Below, in pieces: positions 24,121-32,376 of a stretch of 64,000 nt of DNA (position 1 is the stretch's first letter; each line of letters opens with the position of its first letter). This stretch comes from Streptacidiphilus jiangxiensis (GTDB lineage Bacteria; Actinomycetota; Actinomycetes; Streptomycetales; Streptomycetaceae). The notes beneath the pieces were generated by a model that was not told the origin of the DNA, did no database searches, and was given only the letters and a program-made list of their open reading frames with translations. A program made the position numbers and the translations under genes. The stretch is taken from assembly GCF_900109465.1 (NCBI RefSeq), contig NZ_FOAZ01000007.1, positions 162,840 through 226,839 of the forward strand, read 5' to 3'.

Positions 24121-25131
24121 TCAGGAAGACTGCCGCGGCACCGGCTCGAACCACACCGAGGGGAGCGGTTCGGCGGTGCCGCGGTTGATCAGACTGTCGA
24201 CCGTGTCGGCGATGAGGTCGGCGGCGGGCAGCCGGTAGCGCACCGAGGTGAGCTGTGGGCGCACGATCTGCGCCAGCAGCAGGTCGTCCGCGCCGACCAC
24301 CGCGATCTGCCCCGGCACGTCGACGCCGTGGTCGTTCAGTGCCGCGCTCAGCAGTGCGGCGTACTCGTCGTTGTAGCCGAACACCGCGTCCAGGCCGAGC
24401 TCGCGACAGAGCACGGCGAGCGCGGAGGCCGCCTCGCCGCCGTACGGCATCGGCAGCGGGGTCACCGTCGCGCCGTGCACCGTGGCGACGCGCTGGATGC
24501 CGGCCAGGCGGGGCTCTGCGAACGCGGACAGGCCGCGCTCGGTGGGCATCAGCACACCGATCCGGCGGCGGCCCCGGGACACCAGGTGCTCGGCGGCGAC
24601 CCGGCCGATGTCGCTCTGGTCGCCGAGCAGCGTGAAGACGCCCGGCATCGGCTCGGGCGCGATCGTGAGCACGGCTGTCGTCCCTGCCTGGGCCAGTACC
24701 TGGACGGCTTCGGCGGTCAGGCTGTTCGGGGCCATCGCCAGCACGGCGGCCGGCCGCAGCTGCGCCCAGGCGCGGGCGGCGGTCACGGGGTCGGGGGAGC
24801 GGTTGCCGTGGAGCACCACGGTGTAGCCGCGCTCGCCGAGCGCCGTCTCCATGTCGTCGACCCAGTCGCTGAACAGCCGCCCGGTGGCCGAGACCGCGGC
24901 GGGGAGCAGGATCAGGTCGCTGCGACCGGCGCGCAGCGAGCGGGCCGCAGCGTGCGGGACGTACCCGAGCTCGTCCGCGGCGGCGAGCACGCGAGACCGG
25001 GTCTCCTCGCTGATGCGGGCGGTCGAGGTGCCGTTGAGGACGAACGACACGGTGGCACGCGAGACCCCCGCCGCCCGTGCGACGTCGGTGCTGGTGATCC
25101 GGGCGGCTTGAGGCCCCTTGCTGAATGCCAT
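24121..25131 (-). CDS. LacI-family transcriptional regulator
   Basis: This 336-residue repressor begins at ATG 25131; the frame is open further upstream but lacks homology there. The N-terminal HTH reads ITSTDVARAAGVSRATVSFVLNGTSTARISEETRSRVLAAADELGYVPHAAARSLRAG, the complete LacI signature with hinge helix. The rest is the periplasmic-binding-protein-like effector domain (VFGYNDEYAALLSAALNDHGVDVPGQIAVVGADDLLLAQIVRPQLTSV). A CACGTG palindrome lies 77 bases upstream, so autoregulation is likely, and four similar sites fall before neighbouring operons. I infer that it is the local regulator of the catabolic region. The effector is unknown. Confidence 0.9.
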   Translation of the reverse strand: MAFSKGPQAARITSTDVARAAGVSRATVSFVLNGTSTARISEETRSRVLAAADELGYVPHAAARSLRAGRSDLILLPAAVSATGRLFSDWVDDMETALGERGYTVVLHGNRSPDPVTAARAWAQLRPAAVLAMAPNSLTAEAVQVLAQAGTTAVLTIAPEPMPGVFTLLGDQSDIGRVAAEHLVSRGRRRIGVLMPTERGLSAFAEPRLAGIQRVATVHGATVTPLPMPYGGEAASALAVLCRELGLDAVFGYNDEYAALLSAALNDHGVDVPGQIAVVGADDLLLAQIVRPQLTSVRYRLPAADLIADTVDSLINRGTAEPLPSVWFEPVPRQSS

Positions 25132-25204
25132 GGCGCTTGCATCATTCCAGGTCGTCGGGTCTGGTGCAGCCAGTCCGACGGGTGTATACAGGTCAACACC
25201 CAGT

Positions 25205-25217
25205 TTACACGTGTTAC
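25205..25217. promoter_or_regulatory. Operator C, TTACACGTGTTAC
   Basis: The palindrome is centred on CACGTG 25208-25213, 77 bases upstream of the LacI-family gene on the minus strand. TTGACC and TATACA hexamers lie next to it on that strand. Autorepression is the simplest reading; it may also affect the divergent carboxylesterase. Confidence 0.75.
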
Positions 25218-25616
25218 CAGTGCTCTGATCATCACGTTCGCTGATCATCAGCGGCGCCCGAACTCCCGAGGCGCCCCTCCCGGCAGCCCGACGCGGCAGC
25301 CGACGCGGCCAACGCCCGCACCGGAACTGGGCCGGCGTTCCCGTCCTGCCCGCGCCGGGCGGCCGCGCACCCGCCCCTCCCCACCCCTTTCCCCGGCCTG
25401 TTCGCCGCACCCCGGCGACGGGCCTCTGCACCGGAGCCGAAGGTCCGCAGCGTCCGTTGAGCGCCGGTGCCCGACCCCGTGGCGGCGGCCCGCCTGCTGC
25501 CACGGGAGTCGGGCACCGCTGCCGGCCACCGCCGGTCGCTGCCCGTGTCCAGCTCAGAGCCGATCCGAAACCCCATGGCCGGACCACGATCCGGCGCGAG
25601 AGAGCGAGGCGAGTGC
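25218..25616. other. Region upstream of the carboxylesterase
   Basis: About 400 bases without a convincing gene. A 10-base direct repeat, CTGATCATCA, occurs at 25225-25234 and 25241-25250, next to operator C. The rest is GC-rich, with frames open on both strands that show no recognisable protein features. An in-frame ATG at 25575 could extend the esterase by 14 residues. Confidence 0.35.
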
Positions 25617-27167
25617 ATGCTCGTGCCACAGCCCAGGCCCGGGAACGGGCCCCTGCCGGAATCCGTCACCCACCGTGCACCGGTCGTCGTGACCATCTCC
25701 TCCGGCCGCATCCGCGGTGAGCACGACGGCCGTGTCGAGGTCTTCCGCGGCATCCCCTACGCCGCCGCGCCCACGGGCAGCCACCGCTTCCGGCCCCCCG
25801 CGCGCGCGGCAACGTGGTCCGGTGTCAGGGACGCGCGCGCCTACGGCCCCGCCGCGCCGCAGAACCCGGACCCGGTCCTTGAGCAGATGTTCGGGCTCCC
25901 GCCCTCCGCCCACGACGAGACGTCGTGTCTGACGGTCAACGTGTGGACGCCGCAGAGCGGTTCGGGGCGGCGGCCGGTGCTGGTCTGGATCCACGGCGGC
26001 GGCTTCCTCACCGGCGCGGGCAGCGACCCGGTCTTCGACGGCGGGCGGCTCGTCCAGCAGCACGACGTGGTCCTGGTCACCGTCAACTACCGTCTGGGCG
26101 CGTTCGGCTTCCTGCACCTGGCCGAGGTCCTGGGCCACCGGTACGCCTCCTCCGGGAACACCGGGCTGCTCGACCAGCGGGCGGCACTGGCCTGGGTCCG
26201 CGACAACATCGCGACCTTCGGCGGCGATCCCCGCAACGTCACCCTCTTCGGCCAGTCCGCCGGGGCCTTCAGCGTGGTGGCCCACCTCGCCTCACCGGGA
26301 TCGGCCGGACTGTTCCACAAGGCGATCGTGCAGAGCGGGAGCGGCGAGGGCGCCGCGACCGTCGATCGGGCCGGCGAGGTCACCCGCGCGTTCCTCGACG
26401 AGCTCGGCATCGCTCCGCGCGCCGCCGCTGACCTGCTCACCCGCCCGACGGCGGACCTGCTGCGGGCGCAGGAGACGGTCACCCGCGCCTGGCAGGCCAG
26501 AGGAGACGGCGTCGGGCTCGCCTTCCTGCCGCTCGTCGACGGGACGGTCCTGCCCCGTACTCCCGTGGACGCCATCGGCGCCGGGGCGGCCCGGGGCGTG
26601 CCGCTGCTGCTCGGCAGCAACCGGGACGAGGGCCGGATGTTCACCGTCCTCGGTCCTGGCTCGGTCGGGGACCTCCCCGAGGACGCCCTCGTCGCGGTGT
26701 TCGCCGCCCACCACGCCGACCCGGGCAGGGCGTTGGACGCGTACCGCTCCGTGCAGGCTGACGCCTCTCCGGCCGGCCTGCTCGGGGCGCTCATCGGTGA
26801 GCGCCTGTTCGGTGGGCCGACGAGGCGGCTCGCCGAGGCGCAGGCCGCCGGTGGCGGAGCGGTCTGGCGCTACCGCTTCGACTGGTCCTCGTCGGCGCAC
26901 GGCGGCAGGCTGGGCGCCTGTCACTCCCTCGAACTCCCCTTCGTCTTCGACAACCTGGACGTCGCGGGGGTGGACCGGTTCACTGGGCCGAGACCGCCCC
27001 AGGAGCTGGCCGACGTGATGTCCCGCTGCTGGGCCGGCTTCGCCCGCACCGGTGATCCGGGTCTGTGGCCCGCCTATGAGCCCGAGGGCCGGCACGTGAT
27101 GCTCTTCGACCGGGTCACCGCGGTGGCCAAGGACCCGGACCGCACGCTGCGCCTGCTCGGGCCCTGA
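25617..27167 (+). CDS. Type-B carboxylesterase/lipase family enzyme
   Basis: The 516-residue enzyme is an alpha/beta-hydrolase of the carboxylesterase B family. The family start IRGEHDGRVEVFRGIPYAAAP, oxyanion motif VWIHGGGFLTGAGS, and NYRLGAFGFL are present. The nucleophile elbow is LFGQSAGAFSV, Gln replacing the common Glu; the catalytic Glu is in LLGSNRDEGRMF and the His in GACHSLELPFVF. Starts at 25467 and 25575 are in frame; 25617 is chosen because the homology starts soon after it. No signal peptide is evident. It lies within the shared-operator region and probably hydrolyses an organic ester. Confidence 0.88.
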   Translation: MLVPQPRPGNGPLPESVTHRAPVVVTISSGRIRGEHDGRVEVFRGIPYAAAPTGSHRFRPPARAATWSGVRDARAYGPAAPQNPDPVLEQMFGLPPSAHDETSCLTVNVWTPQSGSGRRPVLVWIHGGGFLTGAGSDPVFDGGRLVQQHDVVLVTVNYRLGAFGFLHLAEVLGHRYASSGNTGLLDQRAALAWVRDNIATFGGDPRNVTLFGQSAGAFSVVAHLASPGSAGLFHKAIVQSGSGEGAATVDRAGEVTRAFLDELGIAPRAAADLLTRPTADLLRAQETVTRAWQARGDGVGLAFLPLVDGTVLPRTPVDAIGAGAARGVPLLLGSNRDEGRMFTVLGPGSVGDLPEDALVAVFAAHHADPGRALDAYRSVQADASPAGLLGALIGERLFGGPTRRLAEAQAAGGGAVWRYRFDWSSSAHGGRLGACHSLELPFVFDNLDVAGVDRFTGPRPPQELADVMSRCWAGFARTGDPGLWPAYEPEGRHVMLFDRVTAVAKDPDRTLRLLGP

Positions 27168-27191
27168 GCGCCGCCGCGCGCCAGGCGTCGT

Positions 27192-27235
27192 GCCGGCCCG
27201 GTGACCCCGGGAATCCTGGGCTCACCGGGCCCGGC
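27192..27235. terminator. Terminator between convergent genes
   Basis: GCCGGCCCGGTGA pairs with TCACCGGGCCCGGC, apart from one bulged base, around a GC-rich loop. It lies between the convergent carboxylesterase and PAP2 genes and probably serves both. Confidence 0.6.
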
Positions 27236-27260
27236 CCGTTCCGGGATGTCCCCGGCTGTG

Positions 27261-27977
27261 TCAGCGGCGCCGGAGCTGTCGGCGGTCCGCCTCGCGGGAC
27301 AGCAACGGGGTGAAGGCGCGCCACAGGAGCAGCGCGGTGGCCGCTCCGGCGAGCGCTCCGGCGACGGTGTCGCTGAGCCAGTGGGCGTGCAGCCACGTCC
27401 GGCTCCACATCATCGTCAGCACGAACAGGCCGCTGAACAGCCACCACCAGCCGCGGCGGGCCACCGGAACGAACAGGGCCCCGACGAGCACGACCAACAG
27501 CGCCGCACCGAACGCGTGGCCCGACGGGAAGGACCCGTGGTCCACCGTCACCAGCGGATGCGCGGGGCGCTGCCGGTCCACGGTGTTCTTCAGTACCTGC
27601 ACCACGACCACGCTCCCGCCCAGGTAGGCGGTGGCGAAGAAGAGCAACGACCACCAGCGCCGCAGCGCTGCCAGCAGCAGGGCCAGCGCGAGGGGCACGA
27701 CGACGCCGGTCGGGGCGCCGAACCAGTTCAGCGCCATCGCCACGGCGTGCGGGAATCCGGTGTGCGGACCGCCCATCCACGCCAGCCAGCGGTTGTCCCA
27801 CCCCTGGAAGACCGGGTGGGCGGTGTCGAGCGAGACGGCGAGCGCGATCAGTCCCGCGCCGACGGCGAACGCAAGGCCGGTCAGGAGTCGGACCCGGGCG
27901 GGGGCGAGCCGACCGGACCCGGAGGTCGTGGTGTCGGCGGCGGGCCGTGTCGGGGCCGGGGAGTTGGTGTGTGTCAT
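27261..27977 (-). CDS. PAP2-family membrane phosphatase
   Basis: This 238-residue integral membrane protein is a type 2 phosphatidic-acid phosphatase. The three catalytic motifs are in order: KNTVDRQRP (KxxxxxxRP), PSGH, and SRTWLHAHWLSD (SRxxxxxHxxxD). About six hydrophobic segments are visible, for example LTGLAFAVGAGLIALAVSL and VVVPLALALLLAALRRW. The catalytic site is expected to face outside. It diverges from the oligopeptide-type ABC transporter, and operators D and E lie between them. Together with the secreted phosphoesterase this adds a second phosphate-ester hydrolase to the regulon; a lipid or undecaprenyl diphosphate substrate is equally possible. Confidence 0.88.
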   Translation of the reverse strand: MTHTNSPAPTRPAADTTTSGSGRLAPARVRLLTGLAFAVGAGLIALAVSLDTAHPVFQGWDNRWLAWMGGPHTGFPHAVAMALNWFGAPTGVVVPLALALLLAALRRWWSLLFFATAYLGGSVVVVQVLKNTVDRQRPAHPLVTVDHGSFPSGHAFGAALLVVLVGALFVPVARRGWWWLFSGLFVLTMMWSRTWLHAHWLSDTVAGALAGAATALLLWRAFTPLLSREADRRQLRRR

Positions 27978-28095
27978 GAGCTCTCACAAAGCCGTGATGT
28001 CGATGGGTCGTGGCAGTGCGCAGTGGCCGGGCGGAAGCGTGAGGGGGCGCGGCGGACGGCGTCGAGGCGGAGGGTGGGGCTGCCCAGGTCGATTG

Positions 28096-28108
28096 TTACA
28101 CGTGTAAT
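28096..28108. promoter_or_regulatory. Operator D, TTACACGTGTAAT
   Basis: The palindrome is centred on CACGTG 28099-28104, 119 bases upstream of the PAP2 start and 238 upstream of the permease start. It is 110 bases from operator E, centre to centre. Confidence 0.75.
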
Positions 28109-28205
28109 CAGCCTTCGAGAAGGCGGCATTCACCTCTCGTTCGGATTTGTGCAGCAAGTCTGGCGGTCGCCAGAGAGGCGCTATATGCTCGCCGCCGTCA
28201 TCTGG

Positions 28206-28218
28206 TTGCACGTGTTAC
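28206..28218. promoter_or_regulatory. Operator E, TTGCACGTGTTAC
   Basis: The palindrome is centred on CACGTG 28209-28214, about 130 bases upstream of the ABC permease. It has one mismatch to the consensus (G for A). A TATATGCT sequence lies just upstream, so the site may cover a promoter start region. Confidence 0.7.
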
Positions 28219-28345
28219 CTCGTGCGCGGCCGAGTCGAGGCCCACAGGCCCCTCCGCAGCCGCAACCGGTCCCGGACCGATCCGTCCGCAGGACCCGCCC
28301 TCAGCTCCATGGACCACCCGTTCCACGTACGTCCCCGTCGAAGAG

Positions 28346-29299
28346 GTGAGCATGGCCATTCTCCGGCTGGTGGGGCGGCGACTGCTGTCGTCCGTCCCCC
28401 TGCTGTTCCTCGTGTCGGCCCTGACCTTCGTGCTGGTCTCGCTCGTTCCCGGAGACCCCGCCCGAACCCTGGTCGGCCAACACGCCACGGCCGCGCAGTA
28501 CGCGGCCGTCCGCGCCCAACTCGGGCTCGACCGTCCGCTGCCGCTCCAGTACGGACACTGGCTGGCCGGCGCCGTCCAGGGCGATCTGGGATCGAGCCTG
28601 TTCAGCGGGGAGCCCGTCACCTCCATGCTGGACAGCCGACTGCCCGTGACCCTGTCGCTGATCCTCGCCGGGACACTCGTGTCCGGTCTCCTCGGCATCG
28701 GCCTCGGGCTGCTCAGCGCACGCCGAGGGGGCCGGCTCGTGCGGACCGTGGACGCCCTCGCGCTGCTCGGCCTGGGCGTTCCCGCGTTCTGGTTCGCGCT
28801 CGTGCTCATCGTGCTCTTCGCCGTCCGGCTTCGCTGGTTCCCCGTCACGGGCTACGTCCCGCTGACCGACGACCCCGGCCAGTGGCTGCGCTCCCTGGTC
28901 CTGCCCGTCGCCGCCCTGTCGCTGGGTGGCGTCGCCGTCATCGCCAAGCAGACCCGCGACGCCGTGCTCGACACCCTGGGCAAGGACTTCGTCCGCGTGA
29001 TGACCGCCAACGGGTTCTCCGCCCGGTCGATCACGTACCGGCATGTGCTGCGCAACTCCGCACTGCCCCTGGTGACGGTGCTCGGCGTGGTGCTGGTCAG
29101 CCTGCTCGCCGGAACGGTGTTCGTGGAGACGGTCTTCGCGATGCCGGGGTTGGGCGGCCTGATCCAGCAGGCCACGGTCGAACACGACATTCCCGTCATC
29201 CAGGGAGCCGTCCTCTACGTCACCGTCTTTGTGGTCCTGGTCAACCTGGCCGTCGACCTCGCCTGCGGCCGACTCGACCCCCGGGTGCGTGCCGCATGA
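28346..29299 (+). CDS. Oligopeptide/dipeptide-type ABC transporter permease (DppB-like)
   Basis: The 317-residue protein is the first permease of a peptide/nickel-type (PepT family) ABC importer. The N-terminus LRLVGRRLLSSVPLLFLVSALTFVLVSLVPGDPA is diagnostic, followed by further membrane segments and the EAA loop (KDFVRVMTANGFSARSITYRHVLRNSALPLV). The start is GTG 28346, with an alternative ATG at 28352. The stop overlaps the next start by four bases, and all five ABC parts follow in one operon. In this family the substrate may be a peptide, a sugar, a metal chelate or an aromatic conjugate. Confidence 0.9.
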   Translation: MSMAILRLVGRRLLSSVPLLFLVSALTFVLVSLVPGDPARTLVGQHATAAQYAAVRAQLGLDRPLPLQYGHWLAGAVQGDLGSSLFSGEPVTSMLDSRLPVTLSLILAGTLVSGLLGIGLGLLSARRGGRLVRTVDALALLGLGVPAFWFALVLIVLFAVRLRWFPVTGYVPLTDDPGQWLRSLVLPVAALSLGGVAVIAKQTRDAVLDTLGKDFVRVMTANGFSARSITYRHVLRNSALPLVTVLGVVLVSLLAGTVFVETVFAMPGLGGLIQQATVEHDIPVIQGAVLYVTVFVVLVNLAVDLACGRLDPRVRAA

Positions 29300-31212
29300 C
29301 CGACGCATCCGTCGCCACCCGTGCTGCCGTGCCGGCCCGCGGCAGCCTCGTTCGCGGGCTGCTGCGACGCCGCGGGGCCGTCCTCTCCCTCGGCTGGCTG
29401 CTGCTGCTCACCCTGGCCACCGTCGCGGCGCCGCTCGTCACCGCCCACGGCCCGCTCGACCAGGACCTGAACAGCGTGCTGACCGGCCCGACCGGGGCCC
29501 ATCTGCTCGGCACCGACACGTTGGGGCGGGACCTGCTCAGCAGGCTGCTCTTCGGCGGTCGCTCGACGCTCCTTGCCGTGGCCGAGGCCGTCGTGGTGTT
29601 CCTGGCGATCGGGGTCACCGCCGGGCTCGCCTCCGGTTACCTCGGCGGCCGGCTCGACTGGCTGATCACCCGCACGGCCGATCTGGTCTTCGCGCTGCCC
29701 GGCATCGTGATCATCCTGGTCGTGCTGGCCGTCTTCCCCGGCAACCTCCACGCCGCCATGGTGACGTTCGGAGTGATCGGAAGCCCTGGACTCATCCGCA
29801 TCCTGCGCGCACAGACGCTGCGCGTGCGCGAGGAGCTCTACGTCGCCGCAGCCCGGGTGGCGGGCCTGACCCGCCCGCAGATCCTGCGCCGCCACATCCT
29901 GCCGCGGCTGACCAGCACCGTCATCGTGCAGGCGGCCCTGTTCGCGGCCATCGTGGTGACCATTCAGGCCGGGCTTGGCTTCCTCGGCCTCGGTGCGCCG
30001 GCGCCCGCCCCGTCCTGGGGCGGCCTGGTGGCGGACGCCTCCCAGGTGATCGACCGAGACCCGTGGATGCTCCTTCCCGCCGGACTGCCGCTCGTGGTCA
30101 CCGTCGTCGCCCTCGGCGTTCTCGGCGACGCGGTGCGCGACGCCGCCGTCGAGGCATGGGCGCCCCCGGTCCCGGCCCCCGCCCGCCGGCCGCGACGCCC
30201 GATGCCGACGGCAGCGGGCGTGACCACGCGTGAGCCGGACCCGCAGGCTCTGCTCTCGGTCATCGGCCTGACCGTCGAGATCGGCGGCACCCCGGTCGTC
30301 CAGGACGTCAGCTTCGACATCCGGCTCGGCGAGACGCTCGGCGTGGTCGGGGAGTCGGGCTGCGGCAAGTCCGTCACCTCGCTGGGCATCCTCGGGCTGG
30401 TGCCGGGCCGCGGACGGATCAGCGCCGGGCATGTGCTCTTCCAGGGAAGCGACCTGACGGCCTCGCCCACGACGTTGGCACGCGTGCGCGGCTCGGGGAT
30501 CGCCTACGTCTCGCAGGAGCCCATGGTCGCCCTGGACCCGACCTTCACCGTCGGCCGCCAACTCGCCGAAGCCGTCGCCCGGCACAGCGGCTGCGGCCGC
30601 AAGGCCGCCCGCGTCCGGGCCGTCGACCTGCTCGCCAGGGTCAACCTCCCCGATCCCGCCGCCGTGGCTGCTCGTCACCCGCACCAGCTGTCCGGCGGCA
30701 TGGCGCAGCGCGCCGCCATCGCCCTGGCCCTGGCCGGCGAACCGCGACTGCTCATCGCCGACGAGCCCACCACCGCGCTGGACGTCACCGTCCAGGCCGA
30801 GATCCTCGGTCTGCTGCGCTCCCTGCAGACGGAGACCGGCATGGCGGTCCTGCTGATCACGCACGACTGGGGCGTGGTCGCGGACCTGTGCGACCGGGCC
30901 GTGGTCATGTACGCCGGTCAGGTCGTCGAACAGGCCGACGTGGCGGCCCTGTTCAGTCGTCCCCTGCATCCCTACACCGCCGGCCTGCTCGCCGCGAACC
31001 CACACGCCGCGGTCCCGGGGGAGCCGCTGCCGACGATCCCTGGCACGGTCCCACCGCCCGGCGCCTGGCCCGACGGCTGCCGCTTCGCCGCCCGCTGTGC
31101 CCTGGCGACCGACGCCTGCGCGGCGCCGGTCCCACTGACCGAGCCGGAGCCAGACCGCACGACGCGGTGCGTCCACGTGGACCGCCTCGTCCAGGAAGGA
31201 ACCAGCCGATGA
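29296..31212 (+). CDS. Fused ABC permease/ATPase (DppC-DppD-like)
   Basis: Translation starts at ATG 29296, overlapping the DppB stop by ATGA. The 638-residue protein fuses the second permease (about 1-290; [42 protein letters not shown] loop [20 protein letters not shown]) to a nucleotide-binding domain (about 315-638). Walker A is [11 protein letters not shown], signature [27 protein letters not shown], and the oligopeptide-ATPase C-terminal tail has [14 protein letters not shown]. The linker is Pro/Arg-rich. This fusion is an architecture found in some actinomycete peptide importers. Its stop overlaps the start of the second ATPase by four bases. Confidence 0.9.
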   Translation: MTDASVATRAAVPARGSLVRGLLRRRGAVLSLGWLLLLTLATVAAPLVTAHGPLDQDLNSVLTGPTGAHLLGTDTLGRDLLSRLLFGGRSTLLAVAEAVVVFLAIGVTAGLASGYLGGRLDWLITRTADLVFALPGIVIILVVLAVFPGNLHAAMVTFGVIGSPGLIRILRAQTLRVREELYVAAARVAGLTRPQILRRHILPRLTSTVIVQAALFAAIVVTIQAGLGFLGLGAPAPAPSWGGLVADASQVIDRDPWMLLPAGLPLVVTVVALGVLGDAVRDAAVEAWAPPVPAPARRPRRPMPTAAGVTTREPDPQALLSVIGLTVEIGGTPVVQDVSFDIRLGETLGVVGESGCGKSVTSLGILGLVPGRGRISAGHVLFQGSDLTASPTTLARVRGSGIAYVSQEPMVALDPTFTVGRQLAEAVARHSGCGRKAARVRAVDLLARVNLPDPAAVAARHPHQLSGGMAQRAAIALALAGEPRLLIADEPTTALDVTVQAEILGLLRSLQTETGMAVLLITHDWGVVADLCDRAVVMYAGQVVEQADVAALFSRPLHPYTAGLLAANPHAAVPGEPLPTIPGTVPPPGAWPDGCRFAARCALATDACAAPVPLTEPEPDRTTRCVHVDRLVQEGTSR

Positions 31213-32303
31213 GCGCCGCCTCGCCCGAGCCCGCCGCGTCCTGTGTCGGTACGCGCCCGACCGAGGACCGACCTGCGGCGCTCCTCGACATCCGGGAGCT
31301 GACCGTCGAGTTCCGCCAGGGACGCCGCACGCCCCCGCTGCGCGCCGTCGACGGAGTGAGCCTGTCCGTCGCACCCGGCGAAACCCTCGGCCTGGTGGGC
31401 GAGTCCGGCTCGGGGAAGTCGACGATCGGCCGGGCCGTCCTCGGGTTGACTCCCGTCCGCTCCGGCACGATCCGGTTCGAGGACGCGGACATCACCCGGG
31501 CGACCGCCAAGGTGCGCCGCGAACTCAGCGCCCGCCTCCAGGTGGTGTTCCAGGATCCGTACTCCTCACTCAACCCCGCGCGCACGATCGGCAGCACCCT
31601 GGCCGAACCGCTGCTGGTGCAAGGGCGCCTGACCGGCCGCCAGAGTGCCGACAGGGTGGCGGAGATGCTCGGCCGCGTCGGACTCCCGCCCGACACCGCG
31701 GACCGCTACCCCGCCCAGTTCTCCGGCGGCCAGCGGCAACGCATCGCCATCGCCCGCGCCCTGATGCCCGGCCCACGCCTGGTCATCTGTGACGAGCCGG
31801 TCAGCGCCCTCGACCTGTCGGTCCAGGCACAGGTGATGAACCTGCTGGCCGAACTCCAGGAGGCCCTGCAACTGAGCTATCTCTTCGTCGCCCACGACCT
31901 CCCGGTGGTGCGTCACCTCTCGCACCGGATCCTCGTGCTGTACCGGGGCCAGGTGATGGAGACCGGGCCGGCGGAGGCGCTCTACGCCCGTCCCGTGCAT
32001 CCCTACACGCGCATGCTCATCGCCGCCGTGCCCGAGCCCGATCCCGGCACGCAGCGGTCGCGCCGAGCCGCGAGGCGCGGCGGGCCCCTCTCGGCCGGGC
32101 CCCTCTCGGCCGGGCCCCCCTCGGCTGGGACCGCCGCGGTCACCGACAGGGGCTGTGCCTTCGCTGCCCGCTGCGTCCATGCCCTCGACATCTGCCGCCA
32201 CGACCGGCCGCTGCTGTTGCCCGTGGGCGCTCCCGACCGGTCCGGTCCCGTCACCCGCAGCGCCGCGTGCCACCGCGCATCGGAGCTCCTCGCGCAGCCC
32301 TGA
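31209..32303 (+). CDS. Oligopeptide-type ABC transporter ATP-binding protein (DppF-like)
   Basis: This 364-residue ATPase starts at ATG 31209, overlapping the previous stop by four bases. Walker A is [12 protein letters not shown], the Q-loop [12 protein letters not shown], the signature [15 protein letters not shown] and Walker [18 protein letters not shown]. Near the C-terminus is a three-unit degenerate repeat of [10 protein letters not shown] (32089-32140), and then the Cys-rich oligopeptide tail ([15 protein letters not shown]), which some members use for a metal cluster. It pairs with the ATPase half of the preceding fusion. Confidence 0.9.
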   Translation: MSAASPEPAASCVGTRPTEDRPAALLDIRELTVEFRQGRRTPPLRAVDGVSLSVAPGETLGLVGESGSGKSTIGRAVLGLTPVRSGTIRFEDADITRATAKVRRELSARLQVVFQDPYSSLNPARTIGSTLAEPLLVQGRLTGRQSADRVAEMLGRVGLPPDTADRYPAQFSGGQRQRIAIARALMPGPRLVICDEPVSALDLSVQAQVMNLLAELQEALQLSYLFVAHDLPVVRHLSHRILVLYRGQVMETGPAEALYARPVHPYTRMLIAAVPEPDPGTQRSRRAARRGGPLSAGPLSAGPPSAGTAAVTDRGCAFAARCVHALDICRHDRPLLLPVGAPDRSGPVTRSAACHRASELLAQP

Positions 32304-32376
32304 TCCGCCCGGTACCGACCACTCCCGCTCGCCTGACCACACCTCACCACACCACCGCCCCGAAGGGTCATCCGCC

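Noticed and set aside
29215-31374. Long minus-strand frame opposite the ABC genes
   Set aside because: The plus strand carries Walker and signature motifs; the antisense product is a low-complexity artefact.
32089-32140. Tandem GC-rich repeat in the ABC ATPase gene
   Set aside because: It is in frame and codes for a low-complexity linker before the Cys tail; not a mobile or regulatory repeat.
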